A stretch of 64,000 bases of DNA from Agrobacterium vitis (GTDB lineage Bacteria > Pseudomonadota > Alphaproteobacteria > Rhizobiales > Rhizobiaceae), in the NCBI RefSeq assembly GCF_013337045.2, contig NZ_CP118260.1:620001-684000 (forward strand), written 5' to 3'. The notes under the pieces are model-generated. The model saw nothing but the letters and a program-made list of their open reading frames with translations, searched no databases and was not told the DNA's origin. This document shows positions 20,010-28,303 of this stretch, in pieces. Both the position numbers and the translations under genes were made by a program. The first letter of the stretch is position 1, and each line of letters begins with the position of its first letter.

Positions 20010-20912
20010 ATGCACATAAAAGCGCTGATCTATTTCGATGAACTGGTGCGAACCAGATCGATGCGGGCGGCTGCCGAGCGTCTGAACGTGCAGCCGACCG
20101 CCTTTGCCCGACAGATCGACCAGCTGGAGCATTATTTCGGTACGGTGCTGATCGAGCGGTCGAGCCGGGGCATCCAGTTGACGGCGGCGGGGGAGTTGCT
20201 GGCGGCAAGAGCGGGCAAGACATTGCGCGAGTTGAACCATGTTCACCAGTTGATCGACGATCTCCAGGGCTTGAAGCGCGGCCATGTCACTATCCACGCA
20301 AACGGTGCGACGGTGGCCAATCTGCTGGCACCTACACTGGCCGATTTCAGTCTGGTCTATCCCAATATTCGGTTTTCGGTGACCATTTCCAGCGCCGGTC
20401 AGGCGATGGAGGCCTTGTCGAGCGCCAAGGCGGACATGGCCGTTACCCTGTTTTCAGAGCCTGATCCGGGTATAAGGGTGCGGGCACGGGCGCAAATCAT
20501 TTATGATGTCATCGCTGCCAGCCACCATCCGGCCGCGCGCCTGGTGGAAATGACCGTCACCGAGCTTGCCCGCTTTCCACTGGCGGTGCCGGATGGGTCC
20601 TTTGGTGCGCGCCGCGCCTTCGATGCTTGGTTTTCCAAGGCCGGTCTGGAGCTTGATCCGGTCTTCGTGACCGGCTCGCTGGAAATGCAGCGTGAACTGG
20701 TGTTGCGCGGTGCAGCCCTGACGCTGCTGCCAGCCCAGACGGTGGCGCGTGAGCGCCGGTCCGGCGAGCTGGTGGTTATCCCGATTGCCGGTGGGGCGGG
20801 TATCCGCACACCCATCGATCTGTGCGTCGCCGGTGACCGGCAATTGTCGTTTGCTGCTTCCAAGCTGGTGGATGCGGTTGAGCGGTTCATGCGCGAGCAG
20901 ATGGGGAAATGA
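20010..20912 (+). CDS. LysR-type transcriptional regulator
   Basis: A 300-residue LysR regulator. Residues 1-60 form the winged helix-turn-helix (FDELVRTRSMRAAAERLNVQPTAFARQIDQLE), followed by the linker helix and an effector-binding domain that begins near residue 90 (GHVTIHANGATVANLLAPTL). It is divergent from the amiC operon and lies upstream of, and on the same strand as, an ABC-amidase operon, so it could control either or both. Which small molecule it senses is not apparent. Confidence 0.9.
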   Translation: MHIKALIYFDELVRTRSMRAAAERLNVQPTAFARQIDQLEHYFGTVLIERSSRGIQLTAAGELLAARAGKTLRELNHVHQLIDDLQGLKRGHVTIHANGATVANLLAPTLADFSLVYPNIRFSVTISSAGQAMEALSSAKADMAVTLFSEPDPGIRVRARAQIIYDVIAASHHPAARLVEMTVTELARFPLAVPDGSFGARRAFDAWFSKAGLELDPVFVTGSLEMQRELVLRGAALTLLPAQTVARERRSGELVVIPIAGGAGIRTPIDLCVAGDRQLSFAASKLVDAVERFMREQMGK

Positions 20913-20918
20913 AGAATT

Positions 20919-20943
20919 GCGTGTAGCGTTTTGCGCTCCACGC
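20919..20943 (+). other. Stem-loop after the LysR gene
   Basis: GCGTG and AGCG pair with CGCT and CACGC across a five-base loop (20919-20943), a 9-bp stem with one mismatch, directly after the lysR stop. An A-rich stretch rather than a T-run follows, so it may be a weak terminator or a processing site. The remaining bases to 21055 are the likely promoter region of the downstream operon. Confidence 0.4.
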
Positions 20944-21055
20944 AGAACACAAAAAACCGCATTGTGTGGTTGCTTGCGAAATGACAATATTTTCGGCAAT
21001 GACGCCACCCGTGGTAAACACGGAAAAACGAGCGTTCACGAAGGGGAATTTGACG

Positions 21056-22582
21056 ATGGTTCATGCACGCTTTTTCAAGCCGGGCACTTTGCGTTGCATC
21101 GCGTTGATGACGCTGGCGGCGACGACAGTGTCGCTTGTCGGCCCCGGCCTGGCGACGGCGGCCCAGAGGACGCTGACACTCGGCATGAATATCGAGCCGA
21201 CCGGGCTTGATCCGACGGTGGCAGCCCCTGTGGCAATCGGCCAGGTGACCTGGCAGAATATTTTCGAAGGGCTGGTTGCTATCGACCGTGACGGCAAGAT
21301 CGTCCCGCAACTGGCGAAAAGCTGGGAGATCTCCCCCGACGGTCTCACCTATACGTTCAAGCTCCAGGAGGGCGTGACCTTCCACGATGGCGAGGCATTC
21401 GATTCCTCCGTGGCGAAATTCACGCTCGACCGGGCGCGTGGCCCGGACTCGACCAATGGACAGAAACGGTTTTTCAGTGCCATCGACAGCATCGAGACGC
21501 CAGATAAGGCAACGCTGGTCTTGAAGCTGAAGGAACCGGCGGGCTCGCTGCTCTACTGGCTGGGCTGGCCCGCCTCCGTGATGGTTGCCCCGAAAACTGC
21601 TGCTGACGACAAGACCAATCCCATCGGCACCGGCCCATTCAAATTCGTCAGCTGGGCCAAGGGCGACCGGGTGGAGCTTGCCGCCAACCCTGATTACTGG
21701 AACAAGCAGGTGAAGCTTGGCCTCGACAAGGTGGTGTTCCGCTTCATTCCCGATGCCCAGGCCCAGGCGGCGGCTCTGAAATCCGGCGGCGTCGATGCCT
21801 TTCCAGAGTTCAGCGCGCCGGAACTGATGGACAGTTTCAAGGACGACGCCAAGCTTGCGACTGTTATCGGCAATACCGAGTTGAAGGTCGTGGCGGGCAT
21901 GAACAACACCCGCAAGCCGTTCAACGACAAGCGCGTGCGCCAGGCGCTGATGATGGCGATTGATCGTTCGACGCTGGTGGAAGGCGCGTGGTCCGGCTAC
22001 GGCACTGTGATCGGCAGCCATTATACGCCGAACGATCCGGGCTATATCGATACAACCAAGGTCCTGCCCTATAACCCGGAAAAGGCTAAGGCGCTTCTGG
22101 AGGAAGCTGGCTATCCGAATGGGTTCAGCTTCACCATCAAGACCCCGCAAATGACCTATGCGCCGCGCAGCGCCGAAATCATGCAGGCCATGCTGGCCGA
22201 AATCGGCGTGACGATGACGATAGAACCCACAGAGTTTCCCGGAAAATGGGTCTCGGATGTGTTCAAGGGTACGGATTACGACATGACCATTGTTGCTCAT
22301 GCCGAGCCTGTTGATATCGATATCTATGCCCGCGACCCCTATTATTTCAACTATAAGAACCCGGTCTTCAACGAGACGATCAAGAAAATCCAGGCCACAT
22401 CCGATCCGGCGGCCCAGGCCACGCTTTACGGTCAGGCGCAGCAGATTCTTGCCGAGGATGTGCCAGCGCTCTACCTGTTCGTGATGCCGAAGCTTGGTGT
22501 GTGGAACAAGAAGATCAAGGGCTTGTGGGAGAACGAACCGATCCCCGCCAATGTTCTGACGGATGTGCATTGGGAGGATTGA
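21056..22582 (+). CDS. Periplasmic peptide-type solute-binding protein (SBP family 5)
   Basis: A 508-residue DppA/OppA-like binding protein. The chosen ATG follows AAGGGG (21041-21046) and gives a good Sec signal peptide (MVHARFFKPG, core CIALMTLAATTVSLVG, cleavage near ATAA). Mature features include LTLGMNIEPTGLDPTVA, DGLTYTFKLQEGVTFHDGEA and NDKRVRQALMMAIDRSTLV. Longer in-frame starts upstream lack a ribosome site and would spoil the signal. It heads a five-gene importer plus amidase operon under the upstream LysR gene. Confidence 0.9.
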   Translation: MVHARFFKPGTLRCIALMTLAATTVSLVGPGLATAAQRTLTLGMNIEPTGLDPTVAAPVAIGQVTWQNIFEGLVAIDRDGKIVPQLAKSWEISPDGLTYTFKLQEGVTFHDGEAFDSSVAKFTLDRARGPDSTNGQKRFFSAIDSIETPDKATLVLKLKEPAGSLLYWLGWPASVMVAPKTAADDKTNPIGTGPFKFVSWAKGDRVELAANPDYWNKQVKLGLDKVVFRFIPDAQAQAAALKSGGVDAFPEFSAPELMDSFKDDAKLATVIGNTELKVVAGMNNTRKPFNDKRVRQALMMAIDRSTLVEGAWSGYGTVIGSHYTPNDPGYIDTTKVLPYNPEKAKALLEEAGYPNGFSFTIKTPQMTYAPRSAEIMQAMLAEIGVTMTIEPTEFPGKWVSDVFKGTDYDMTIVAHAEPVDIDIYARDPYYFNYKNPVFNETIKKIQATSDPAAQATLYGQAQQILAEDVPALYLFVMPKLGVWNKKIKGLWENEPIPANVLTDVHWED

Positions 22583-22590
22583 TCCTGATC

Positions 22591-22616
22591 GGCGATGACC
22601 TGAAACGGTCATCGCC
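22591..22616 (+). other. Perfect 10-bp stem-loop between binding-protein and permease genes
   Basis: GGCGATGACC (22591-22600) and GGTCATCGCC (22607-22616) flank a six-base loop, eight bases after the binding-protein stop. No T-run follows. Hairpins at this position in ABC operons commonly protect the upstream message from 3' decay, or let only part of the transcription continue, so that binding protein exceeds permease. Confidence 0.7.
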
Positions 22617-22723
22617 CTCCCGATGTGAAGGCACATTGGCCTGATACAAGTGCACGTGGGATTGACTGCTTCGTCCTTGCACGGAGCCGGTCCCCAAAAA
22701 TCCGTGCGGAAGGAAAACCAGAG

Positions 22724-23674
22724 ATGCTTGCCCTTATTCTCAGGCGGCTGGGCGGCCTTGTCCTGACACTGGCTGCCGTGTCCATCCTGATTTTTATCCT
22801 GATGGATGTGCTGCCCGGCGATCCCGCCGCCGTCATGCTCGGCACCTCGGCAAGCCCCGATACGCTGGCGGCGCTGCGCCATGAGCTTGGCCTCGATCAA
22901 CCGCTGGCGATCCGCTATCTGCACTGGTTGGCAGGCGCCCTGACAGGGGATTTGGGTCAGTCCTATACCTATGGCGTGCCGGTGGCTGGCCTGATCGGCG
23001 AGCGCCTGACCGTCACGCTGCCTTTGGCGGTGATGGCGATCCTTCTGTCCATGGCAATCGCCATCCCGATGGGTGTCGCTTCGGCCTCCCGCCGCAATAG
23101 CGGTTTCGATTATACGGCTGGCTTTCTGTCGCAACTGTTCATCGCCGTTCCGGGCTTCTGGGTCGGCCTGTTGCTGGTGCTTGGCTTTTCCATCGGTCTT
23201 GGCTGGATGCCGGCTGGAGGCTTTGCCGGATGGCAGGCAGGGTTTGGCCCGGCACTGCTGTCGCTGACCCTGCCAGCCGTCGCACTGGCGCTGCCACAGG
23301 CAGGCGTATTGACCCGAGTCACCCGCTCGGCGGTGCTTGACGTGATGAACGAGGATTTCGTCCGCACCGCCCGCGCCAAGGGCCTGACACGGCGGGCGGC
23401 TTTGTGGCGTCATGCGGTACCGAATGCGCTGGTGCCGGTCATGACCATTCTTGGCCTGCAATTCACCTTCCTGATCGCCGGGGCCATCCTGATTGAAAAT
23501 GTCTTCAACCTGCCGGGGCTGGGGCGGCTTGCCTATCAGGCGCTGAACCAGCGCGACATCATCGTCATGCAGGATGTCGTCCTGTTCTTCGCAGGCCTGG
23601 TCATCATCATGAATTTCCTTGTCGATCTCTCTTATCTCGTGCTGGACCCAAGATTGCGGGGCAGGGGCAAATGA
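22724..23674 (+). CDS. Peptide-type ABC importer permease (DppB type)
   Basis: A 316-residue inner-membrane permease. The frame is longer, but GGAAGGA (22708-22714) points to the ATG at 22724, which gives the normal start MLALILRRLGGLVLTLAAV. The DppB pattern MDVLPGDPAAVMLGT follows the first helix, and the EAA-type loop is EDFVRTARAKGL. The last codon overlaps the next permease gene (ATGA). Confidence 0.9.
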   Translation: MLALILRRLGGLVLTLAAVSILIFILMDVLPGDPAAVMLGTSASPDTLAALRHELGLDQPLAIRYLHWLAGALTGDLGQSYTYGVPVAGLIGERLTVTLPLAVMAILLSMAIAIPMGVASASRRNSGFDYTAGFLSQLFIAVPGFWVGLLLVLGFSIGLGWMPAGGFAGWQAGFGPALLSLTLPAVALALPQAGVLTRVTRSAVLDVMNEDFVRTARAKGLTRRAALWRHAVPNALVPVMTILGLQFTFLIAGAILIENVFNLPGLGRLAYQALNQRDIIVMQDVVLFFAGLVIIMNFLVDLSYLVLDPRLRGRGK

Positions 23675-24537
23675 CCACGACCGTGACAACCTCAAAACCG
23701 TCTACCAGACGGCTCACCCGTCTCTTTCTTCGCCCGACATTGCTGATCGGCGGGCTGATTATCATCCTGCTGGTGGCGATTGCCCTTCTGTCGCTGGTCT
23801 GGACACCGCTGCCGCCGACCCGCATGCAGATCGTCTACAAGCTGAAGCCGCCGCTGGTGCATGGCTTGCTGGGAACCGACCAGCTTGGCCGCGACCTGAC
23901 CTCCATGCTGATGGTCGGCGCCTGGAACTCCCTGTCGACCGCCTTGGCGGCGGTGGTGCTTGGGGCGGGCGTCGGCACGCTGTTCGGCGTTACGGTTGCG
24001 GCGCGGCGCGGCATGGTCGAGGCGCTGACCATGCGGATCAATGATGTGATCTTCGCCATTCCGCCGATCCTGTCGGCCATGATGCTCGGCGCTCTGCTCG
24101 GCACGGGGCGGTTTACCGCCATTATCGCCATCGCGGTGTTCATGGTGCCGGTTTTTGCCCGCGTCACCGCCAGCGCGGCCCTTCAGGTCTGGTCGCGGGA
24201 TTATGTGCTGGCGGCACGCGCCGCAGGCAAGGGTCAGGTGTTGATCACCGTCGAACATGTTCTTCCCAATATTGCCAGCCAGATCATCGTGCAGGTTGCC
24301 ATCCAGCTTGGCCTGGCCATTCTGACCGAGGCGGGCTTGAGCTTTCTGGGGCTCGGCATGCCGCCACCAGCCCCCACCTGGGGGCGGATGCTGGCTGATT
24401 CCCAGACCTATCTGGCTGCCGCGCCCTGGCTTGCCATCCTGCCAGGCCTCGCCATCGCGCTCACCGTGCTTGGCTTCAATATGCTGGGCGATGGACTGCG
24501 CGATCTTCTCGACCCGCGTGAAAAGGGGCGCTCATGA
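23671..24537 (+). CDS. Peptide-type ABC importer permease (DppC type)
   Basis: A 288-residue permease with an initial helix (LLIGGLIIILLVAIALLSLV), the DppC hallmark LLGTDQLGRDLTSMLMVGAW and a cytoplasmic EAA-type loop (RDYVLAARAAGKGQ). It pairs with the upstream DppB-type subunit, and both its ends overlap neighbours by four bases, a tightly coupled operon. Confidence 0.9.
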   Translation: MTTTVTTSKPSTRRLTRLFLRPTLLIGGLIIILLVAIALLSLVWTPLPPTRMQIVYKLKPPLVHGLLGTDQLGRDLTSMLMVGAWNSLSTALAAVVLGAGVGTLFGVTVAARRGMVEALTMRINDVIFAIPPILSAMMLGALLGTGRFTAIIAIAVFMVPVFARVTASAALQVWSRDYVLAARAAGKGQVLITVEHVLPNIASQIIVQVAIQLGLAILTEAGLSFLGLGMPPPAPTWGRMLADSQTYLAAAPWLAILPGLAIALTVLGFNMLGDGLRDLLDPREKGRS

Positions 24538-25532
24538 GCGAACAACCGTTGCTCTCCATCCGCGATCTGTCCATTTCGGTGGATCTCCCCGATGGCCGTT
24601 CCACACCCATTATCGATGACCTGAGTTTTGATCTGCGGGCTGGAGAAACGCTTGGTATTGTCGGTGAAAGTGGCTCTGGAAAATCACTGGCATCGCTGGC
24701 GGTCATCGGACTTTTGCCCCGCGTTGCGCGCCCGACTGGCCAGATCCTGCTGGACGGAGAGGACTTGTTGAGCGCTAGCGAAGACCGGCTGTGCAAGATC
24801 CGTGGCAACCGGATCGGCATGATCTTCCAGGAGCCGTTGACAGCGCTTAATCCGGCGATGACCGTTGGCGACCAGATTGCCGAAGGCCTGGTCTGGCATC
24901 GCGGTCTCAGCTGGCGGCAGGCGCGCCGCGAGGCGGTGGAGCTTCTCGATCAGGTCCGTATTCCCGATGCCAAGCGGCGGGCCGTGACCTACCCGCATGA
25001 AATGTCCGGCGGCCAGCGCCAGCGGGTCGGCATCGCCATCGCGCTGGCCTTGAAACCGGCACTGATGATCGCCGACGAGCCGACCACGGCGCTCGATGTG
25101 ACGGTTCAGGCCGAAGTGCTGGATATTCTCGATGATCTCGTGCGCGAATACCGGATGGCGCTGATCCTCGTCAGCCACGATCTCGGCGTCATCGCCCGCA
25201 TGTGCGACCGAACCCTGGTTCTCTATGCCGGAAGGCGGATGGAGGAAGGCCCGACCCGCGATGTTCTGACCTCTCCGCTCAATCCCTATACGCGCGGCCT
25301 GCTATCCGCGGTGCCTAAGCGGGTGCCTGGAAAGGACGGCGAGCAAGGCAGGCTTGCCACCATTCCCGGCACGGTTCCAGGGTTTGCACAGCTGCCGGAA
25401 GGCTGCTGTTTTTCCGACCGTTGTCCTGATGTGATGACGGAATGTCGTCTCACTGCGCCGGGCTGGTCGAGGCATGGGGAGGATCGCGGCGTGCGCTGTC
25501 TGCGCGCTGAGCAAGGGGAGATCCGCGGATGA
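24534..25532 (+). CDS. Peptide-type ABC importer ATPase (DppD type)
   Basis: A 332-residue ATPase with Walker [10 protein letters not shown], a Q-loop in [12 protein letters not shown], signature [14 protein letters not shown], Walker [13 protein letters not shown] and an H-loop in LVSHDL. The C-terminal domain contains the subfamily Cys residues ([15 protein letters not shown]). It starts within the stop of the permease gene and overlaps the second ATPase. Confidence 0.92.
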   Translation: MSEQPLLSIRDLSISVDLPDGRSTPIIDDLSFDLRAGETLGIVGESGSGKSLASLAVIGLLPRVARPTGQILLDGEDLLSASEDRLCKIRGNRIGMIFQEPLTALNPAMTVGDQIAEGLVWHRGLSWRQARREAVELLDQVRIPDAKRRAVTYPHEMSGGQRQRVGIAIALALKPALMIADEPTTALDVTVQAEVLDILDDLVREYRMALILVSHDLGVIARMCDRTLVLYAGRRMEEGPTRDVLTSPLNPYTRGLLSAVPKRVPGKDGEQGRLATIPGTVPGFAQLPEGCCFSDRCPDVMTECRLTAPGWSRHGEDRGVRCLRAEQGEIRG

Positions 25533-26521
25533 CCGACACCAGCCTTCTCGATATCCGCATGCTTGCCCGCGACTATACCAGCCGTCCGCTGTTCGGGAAG
25601 CCGCATAACAGCCGGGCGCTGGACGAGGTTTCGCTGACGATTGGGCGCGGTGAGATCTATGGCATTGTCGGCGAAAGCGGCTGCGGCAAATCCACCCTAG
25701 CCCGGCTGGTGATGGCGCTTGATCGTCCGACATCAGGCCATGTCCTGTTTGATGGCGACGATCTGTTTTCGCTGTCGCCAGAAGCGCTGAAGCGTAAGCG
25801 GCAGGCCTTCCAGATGGTGTTTCAGGACCCGTTCGGCTCGCTTGATCCACGCCAGACCATCGGGCGGATCATCGCCGAACCCTTGCATGTGCTGACGCCA
25901 AAACCTGGCAAGATAGCAATCCGCGACAAAGTCGCCGCCATGCTGGAAAGCGTCGGCTTGCAGGCAGGTCATGCACAACGCTATCCGCATGAGTTTTCCG
26001 GCGGCCAGCGCCAGCGCATCGCCATTGCCCGCGCCTTGATCACCGAACCAAAACTTGTGGTGGCCGATGAGGCGGTCTCGGCGCTCGATCTCTCTGTCCA
26101 GGGGCAGGTTCTCAACCTATTGACGGATCTGCGCCGCATACGCGGCGTCAGCTTTCTGTTCATCACCCATAATCTGGCGGTGGTGGATTGTATCGCTGAT
26201 CGGGTCGGGGTGATGTATCGCGGCAGGCTGGTGGAGCAGGGACCGGCCCATGCGGTTTTCGAGCAGCCCCTGCATCCCTATACGAAAATTCTGGCTGATG
26301 CCGAGCCAAGCGTTCACCGTTTCGGCAGGCCGCAAAAGCCTGCCCCTCTGCCTGATATCAGCGGCGATCCCGATATCGGCTGCGCGTTCCGTGCGCGCTG
26401 TCCGCTGGCGCAGACACGTTGCACCATTGAGCCGCCAGTGCTGCGGGAGATCATGCCCGGACGTGAGGCGGCCTGCCATCGTGCCGAGGTGATGGCAGGG
26501 ACCGATAGCTTCATCCGATAA
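25529..26521 (+). CDS. Peptide-type ABC importer ATPase (DppF type)
   Basis: A 330-residue ATPase subunit: Walker A GESGCGKST, FQDPFGSLDP at the Q-loop, signature SGGQRQRIAIARAL, Walker B LVVADEAVSALD (Ala in place of the usual Pro after the catalytic Glu, as in several DppF proteins) and FITHNLAVVDCIAD at the H-loop. The Cys-rich C-terminal segment GCAFRARCPLAQTRC is present. Confidence 0.92.
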   Translation: MTDTSLLDIRMLARDYTSRPLFGKPHNSRALDEVSLTIGRGEIYGIVGESGCGKSTLARLVMALDRPTSGHVLFDGDDLFSLSPEALKRKRQAFQMVFQDPFGSLDPRQTIGRIIAEPLHVLTPKPGKIAIRDKVAAMLESVGLQAGHAQRYPHEFSGGQRQRIAIARALITEPKLVVADEAVSALDLSVQGQVLNLLTDLRRIRGVSFLFITHNLAVVDCIADRVGVMYRGRLVEQGPAHAVFEQPLHPYTKILADAEPSVHRFGRPQKPAPLPDISGDPDIGCAFRARCPLAQTRCTIEPPVLREIMPGREAACHRAEVMAGTDSFIR

Positions 26522-26546
26522 AGACCAAAGATAGAGAAAGCCAGGA

Positions 26547-27941
26547 ATGACCGATCTTGTTGATTTGACCATCCGGGAGCTGATTGCCGGTTTCAGCGCC
26601 AAGACGTTGTCGCCGGAAGACTATTGGAACGCCGTCGAGGCCCGGATCGATGCTTTCGAGCCGTCTGTTCAGGCGCTTTACCTCTATGATCCCCAAAGCG
26701 CCCGCGCCCAGGCCCGCGCCTCGACGGATCGCTGGCAGCGCGGCGCGTCGCTTGGCCCGCTCGACGGCATTCCTGTCTCACTGAAGGAGCTGATTGCCAC
26801 CAAAGGCCAGCCGGTGCCGCTCGGCACGGCCGCTGTCGATCTCGTACCGGCTGCGGCAGACGCGCCGATTGCGGCCCGGATGCGCGAGGATGGGGCGGTG
26901 ATTTTCGCCAAGACCACGTGCCCGGATTACGGCATGCTGTCTTCCGGCCTGTCGAGTTTTCATCCGCTCAGCCGCAATCCCTGGGATCTGAGCCAAAATC
27001 CTGGTGGCTCCAGCGCCGGTGCGGCAGCGGCGGGGGCTGCCGGGTTCGGCCCGCTGCATATCGGCACGGATATTGGCGGCTCGGTGCGCCTGCCCGCCGG
27101 ATGGACCGGGCTGTTCGGCTTTAAGCCCAGCCATGGTCGCATCCCGGTCGATCCCTATTATGTCGGGCGTTGCGCCGGGCCAATGACCCGCTGTGTCGAT
27201 GATGCCGCCTATTCGATGATGACCTTGGCCCGCCCGGACTGGCGCGACGGCACCAGCCTGCCTCCTGAGGCGATCAACTGGCTGGACGAGGATATCGATA
27301 TCAGCGGCATGAAAATCGGTGTCATGTTGGACGCTGGCTGCGGTCTTGCAGCTGAACCAGAGGTGCGCGAGGCAATTATCGCTGCCGCCAGGCGCTTCGA
27401 GGCGGCAGGGGCCGAGGTTTTCGAGGTAGGCCCGGTGATGAACCGCGCCATGCTGGATGGGCTGGATGTGTTCTGGCGGGCAAAATTCTGGGGCGATATT
27501 GCCGCGCTCAGCACGGAAAAGCGACAGATGATCCTGCCCTACATCTATGAATGGGCCGAGGGTGGTGCCAATGTCAGCGGTGTCGATGCGGTTAAGGGCT
27601 TTGGCCAGACCATCGAGATGCGCAAGACCTGCGGCGCGCTGTTTACCCGCGTCGATGCGGTTCTGTCGCCGGTCAATCCGGTCGTTTCCTACCCGGCAGA
27701 GTGGGCCTCGCCGACCAATGATCCGCAAAAGCCATTCGAGCATATCGGCTTCACCGTGCCGTGGAACATGTCGGAACAGCCTGCGGCATCGATCAATTGC
27801 GGCTTTTCAAACAGCGGCATGCCGATTGGCTTGCAGATTGTCGGTCCGCGATTTGCCGATCTGACCGTGCTGAAACTGTCGAAACTGTTTGAAAGCTGGA
27901 CCGGGCGGATCAGCACTTGGCCGCAGCCGCCACGGTCTTGA
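26547..27941 (+). CDS. Amidase signature family hydrolase
   Basis: A 464-residue amidase signature enzyme that cleaves a carbon-nitrogen amide bond. The Ser-cisSer-Lys triad is visible: Lys80 in PVSLKE, Ser155 in PGGSSAG and Ser179 in DIGGSVRLPAG. Length and layout are standard for the family. It is the last gene of the LysR-linked operon, 25 bases after the DppF-type ATPase, so it probably hydrolyses the imported compound in the cytoplasm. Substrates in this family range from aliphatic and aryl amides to amino acid amides and cannot be told apart here. Confidence 0.88.
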   Translation: MTDLVDLTIRELIAGFSAKTLSPEDYWNAVEARIDAFEPSVQALYLYDPQSARAQARASTDRWQRGASLGPLDGIPVSLKELIATKGQPVPLGTAAVDLVPAAADAPIAARMREDGAVIFAKTTCPDYGMLSSGLSSFHPLSRNPWDLSQNPGGSSAGAAAAGAAGFGPLHIGTDIGGSVRLPAGWTGLFGFKPSHGRIPVDPYYVGRCAGPMTRCVDDAAYSMMTLARPDWRDGTSLPPEAINWLDEDIDISGMKIGVMLDAGCGLAAEPEVREAIIAAARRFEAAGAEVFEVGPVMNRAMLDGLDVFWRAKFWGDIAALSTEKRQMILPYIYEWAEGGANVSGVDAVKGFGQTIEMRKTCGALFTRVDAVLSPVNPVVSYPAEWASPTNDPQKPFEHIGFTVPWNMSEQPAASINCGFSNSGMPIGLQIVGPRFADLTVLKLSKLFESWTGRISTWPQPPRS

Positions 27942-27985
27942 GGGGCTTATACAAAGGTTCATTGAAAGTGACTCTTTGTGTTCTT

Positions 27986-28239
27986 CACAATACACGACGC
28001 AAACGTTTTCATGTGCCGCTTACCCCCCTCTGTCCTGCCGGACATCTCCCCCTCACGGGGGGAGATCGGATAGACTTTTCCGCCCAACTTATCGACTACC
28101 GTCGTGATCTCCGACATTTTGAACGCTAAATGTGAAGCGAAACGCTCGCTCCGAGTCGATCTCCCTCCTTGAGGGGGAGATGCCTGGCAAGGCAGAGGGG
28201 GGTAAGCGGCAGATAAAAACCTTTGCATTGTGTACTGTG
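27986..28239. repeat. Long palindromic intergenic element (MITE-like)
   Basis: The 362-base gap between two converging genes (27942-28303) is filled mostly by a long imperfect inverted repeat. The left arm runs from about 27986 to 28070 and the right arm from about 28160 to 28239. Matching segments include TGCCGCTTACCCCCCTCTG and CATCTCCCCCTCA on the left and their complements on the right. There is no open frame of note. Size, terminal inversion and lack of coding fit a non-autonomous mobile or palindromic repeat of the kind widespread in rhizobia. Confidence 0.7.
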
Positions 28240-28303
28240 CATATTTTCAATGTCTTCAAGTCGGGGATGCGTCAGCATCTTCGAGACTTGGTATTATTGA
28301 GGC

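Noticed and set aside
20501..23695. A 1064-codon open frame on the - strand
   Set aside because: It runs antisense across three well-supported + strand genes and their spacers, and its product is His/Arg/Gln-rich low-complexity sequence typical of shadow frames in GC-rich DNA.
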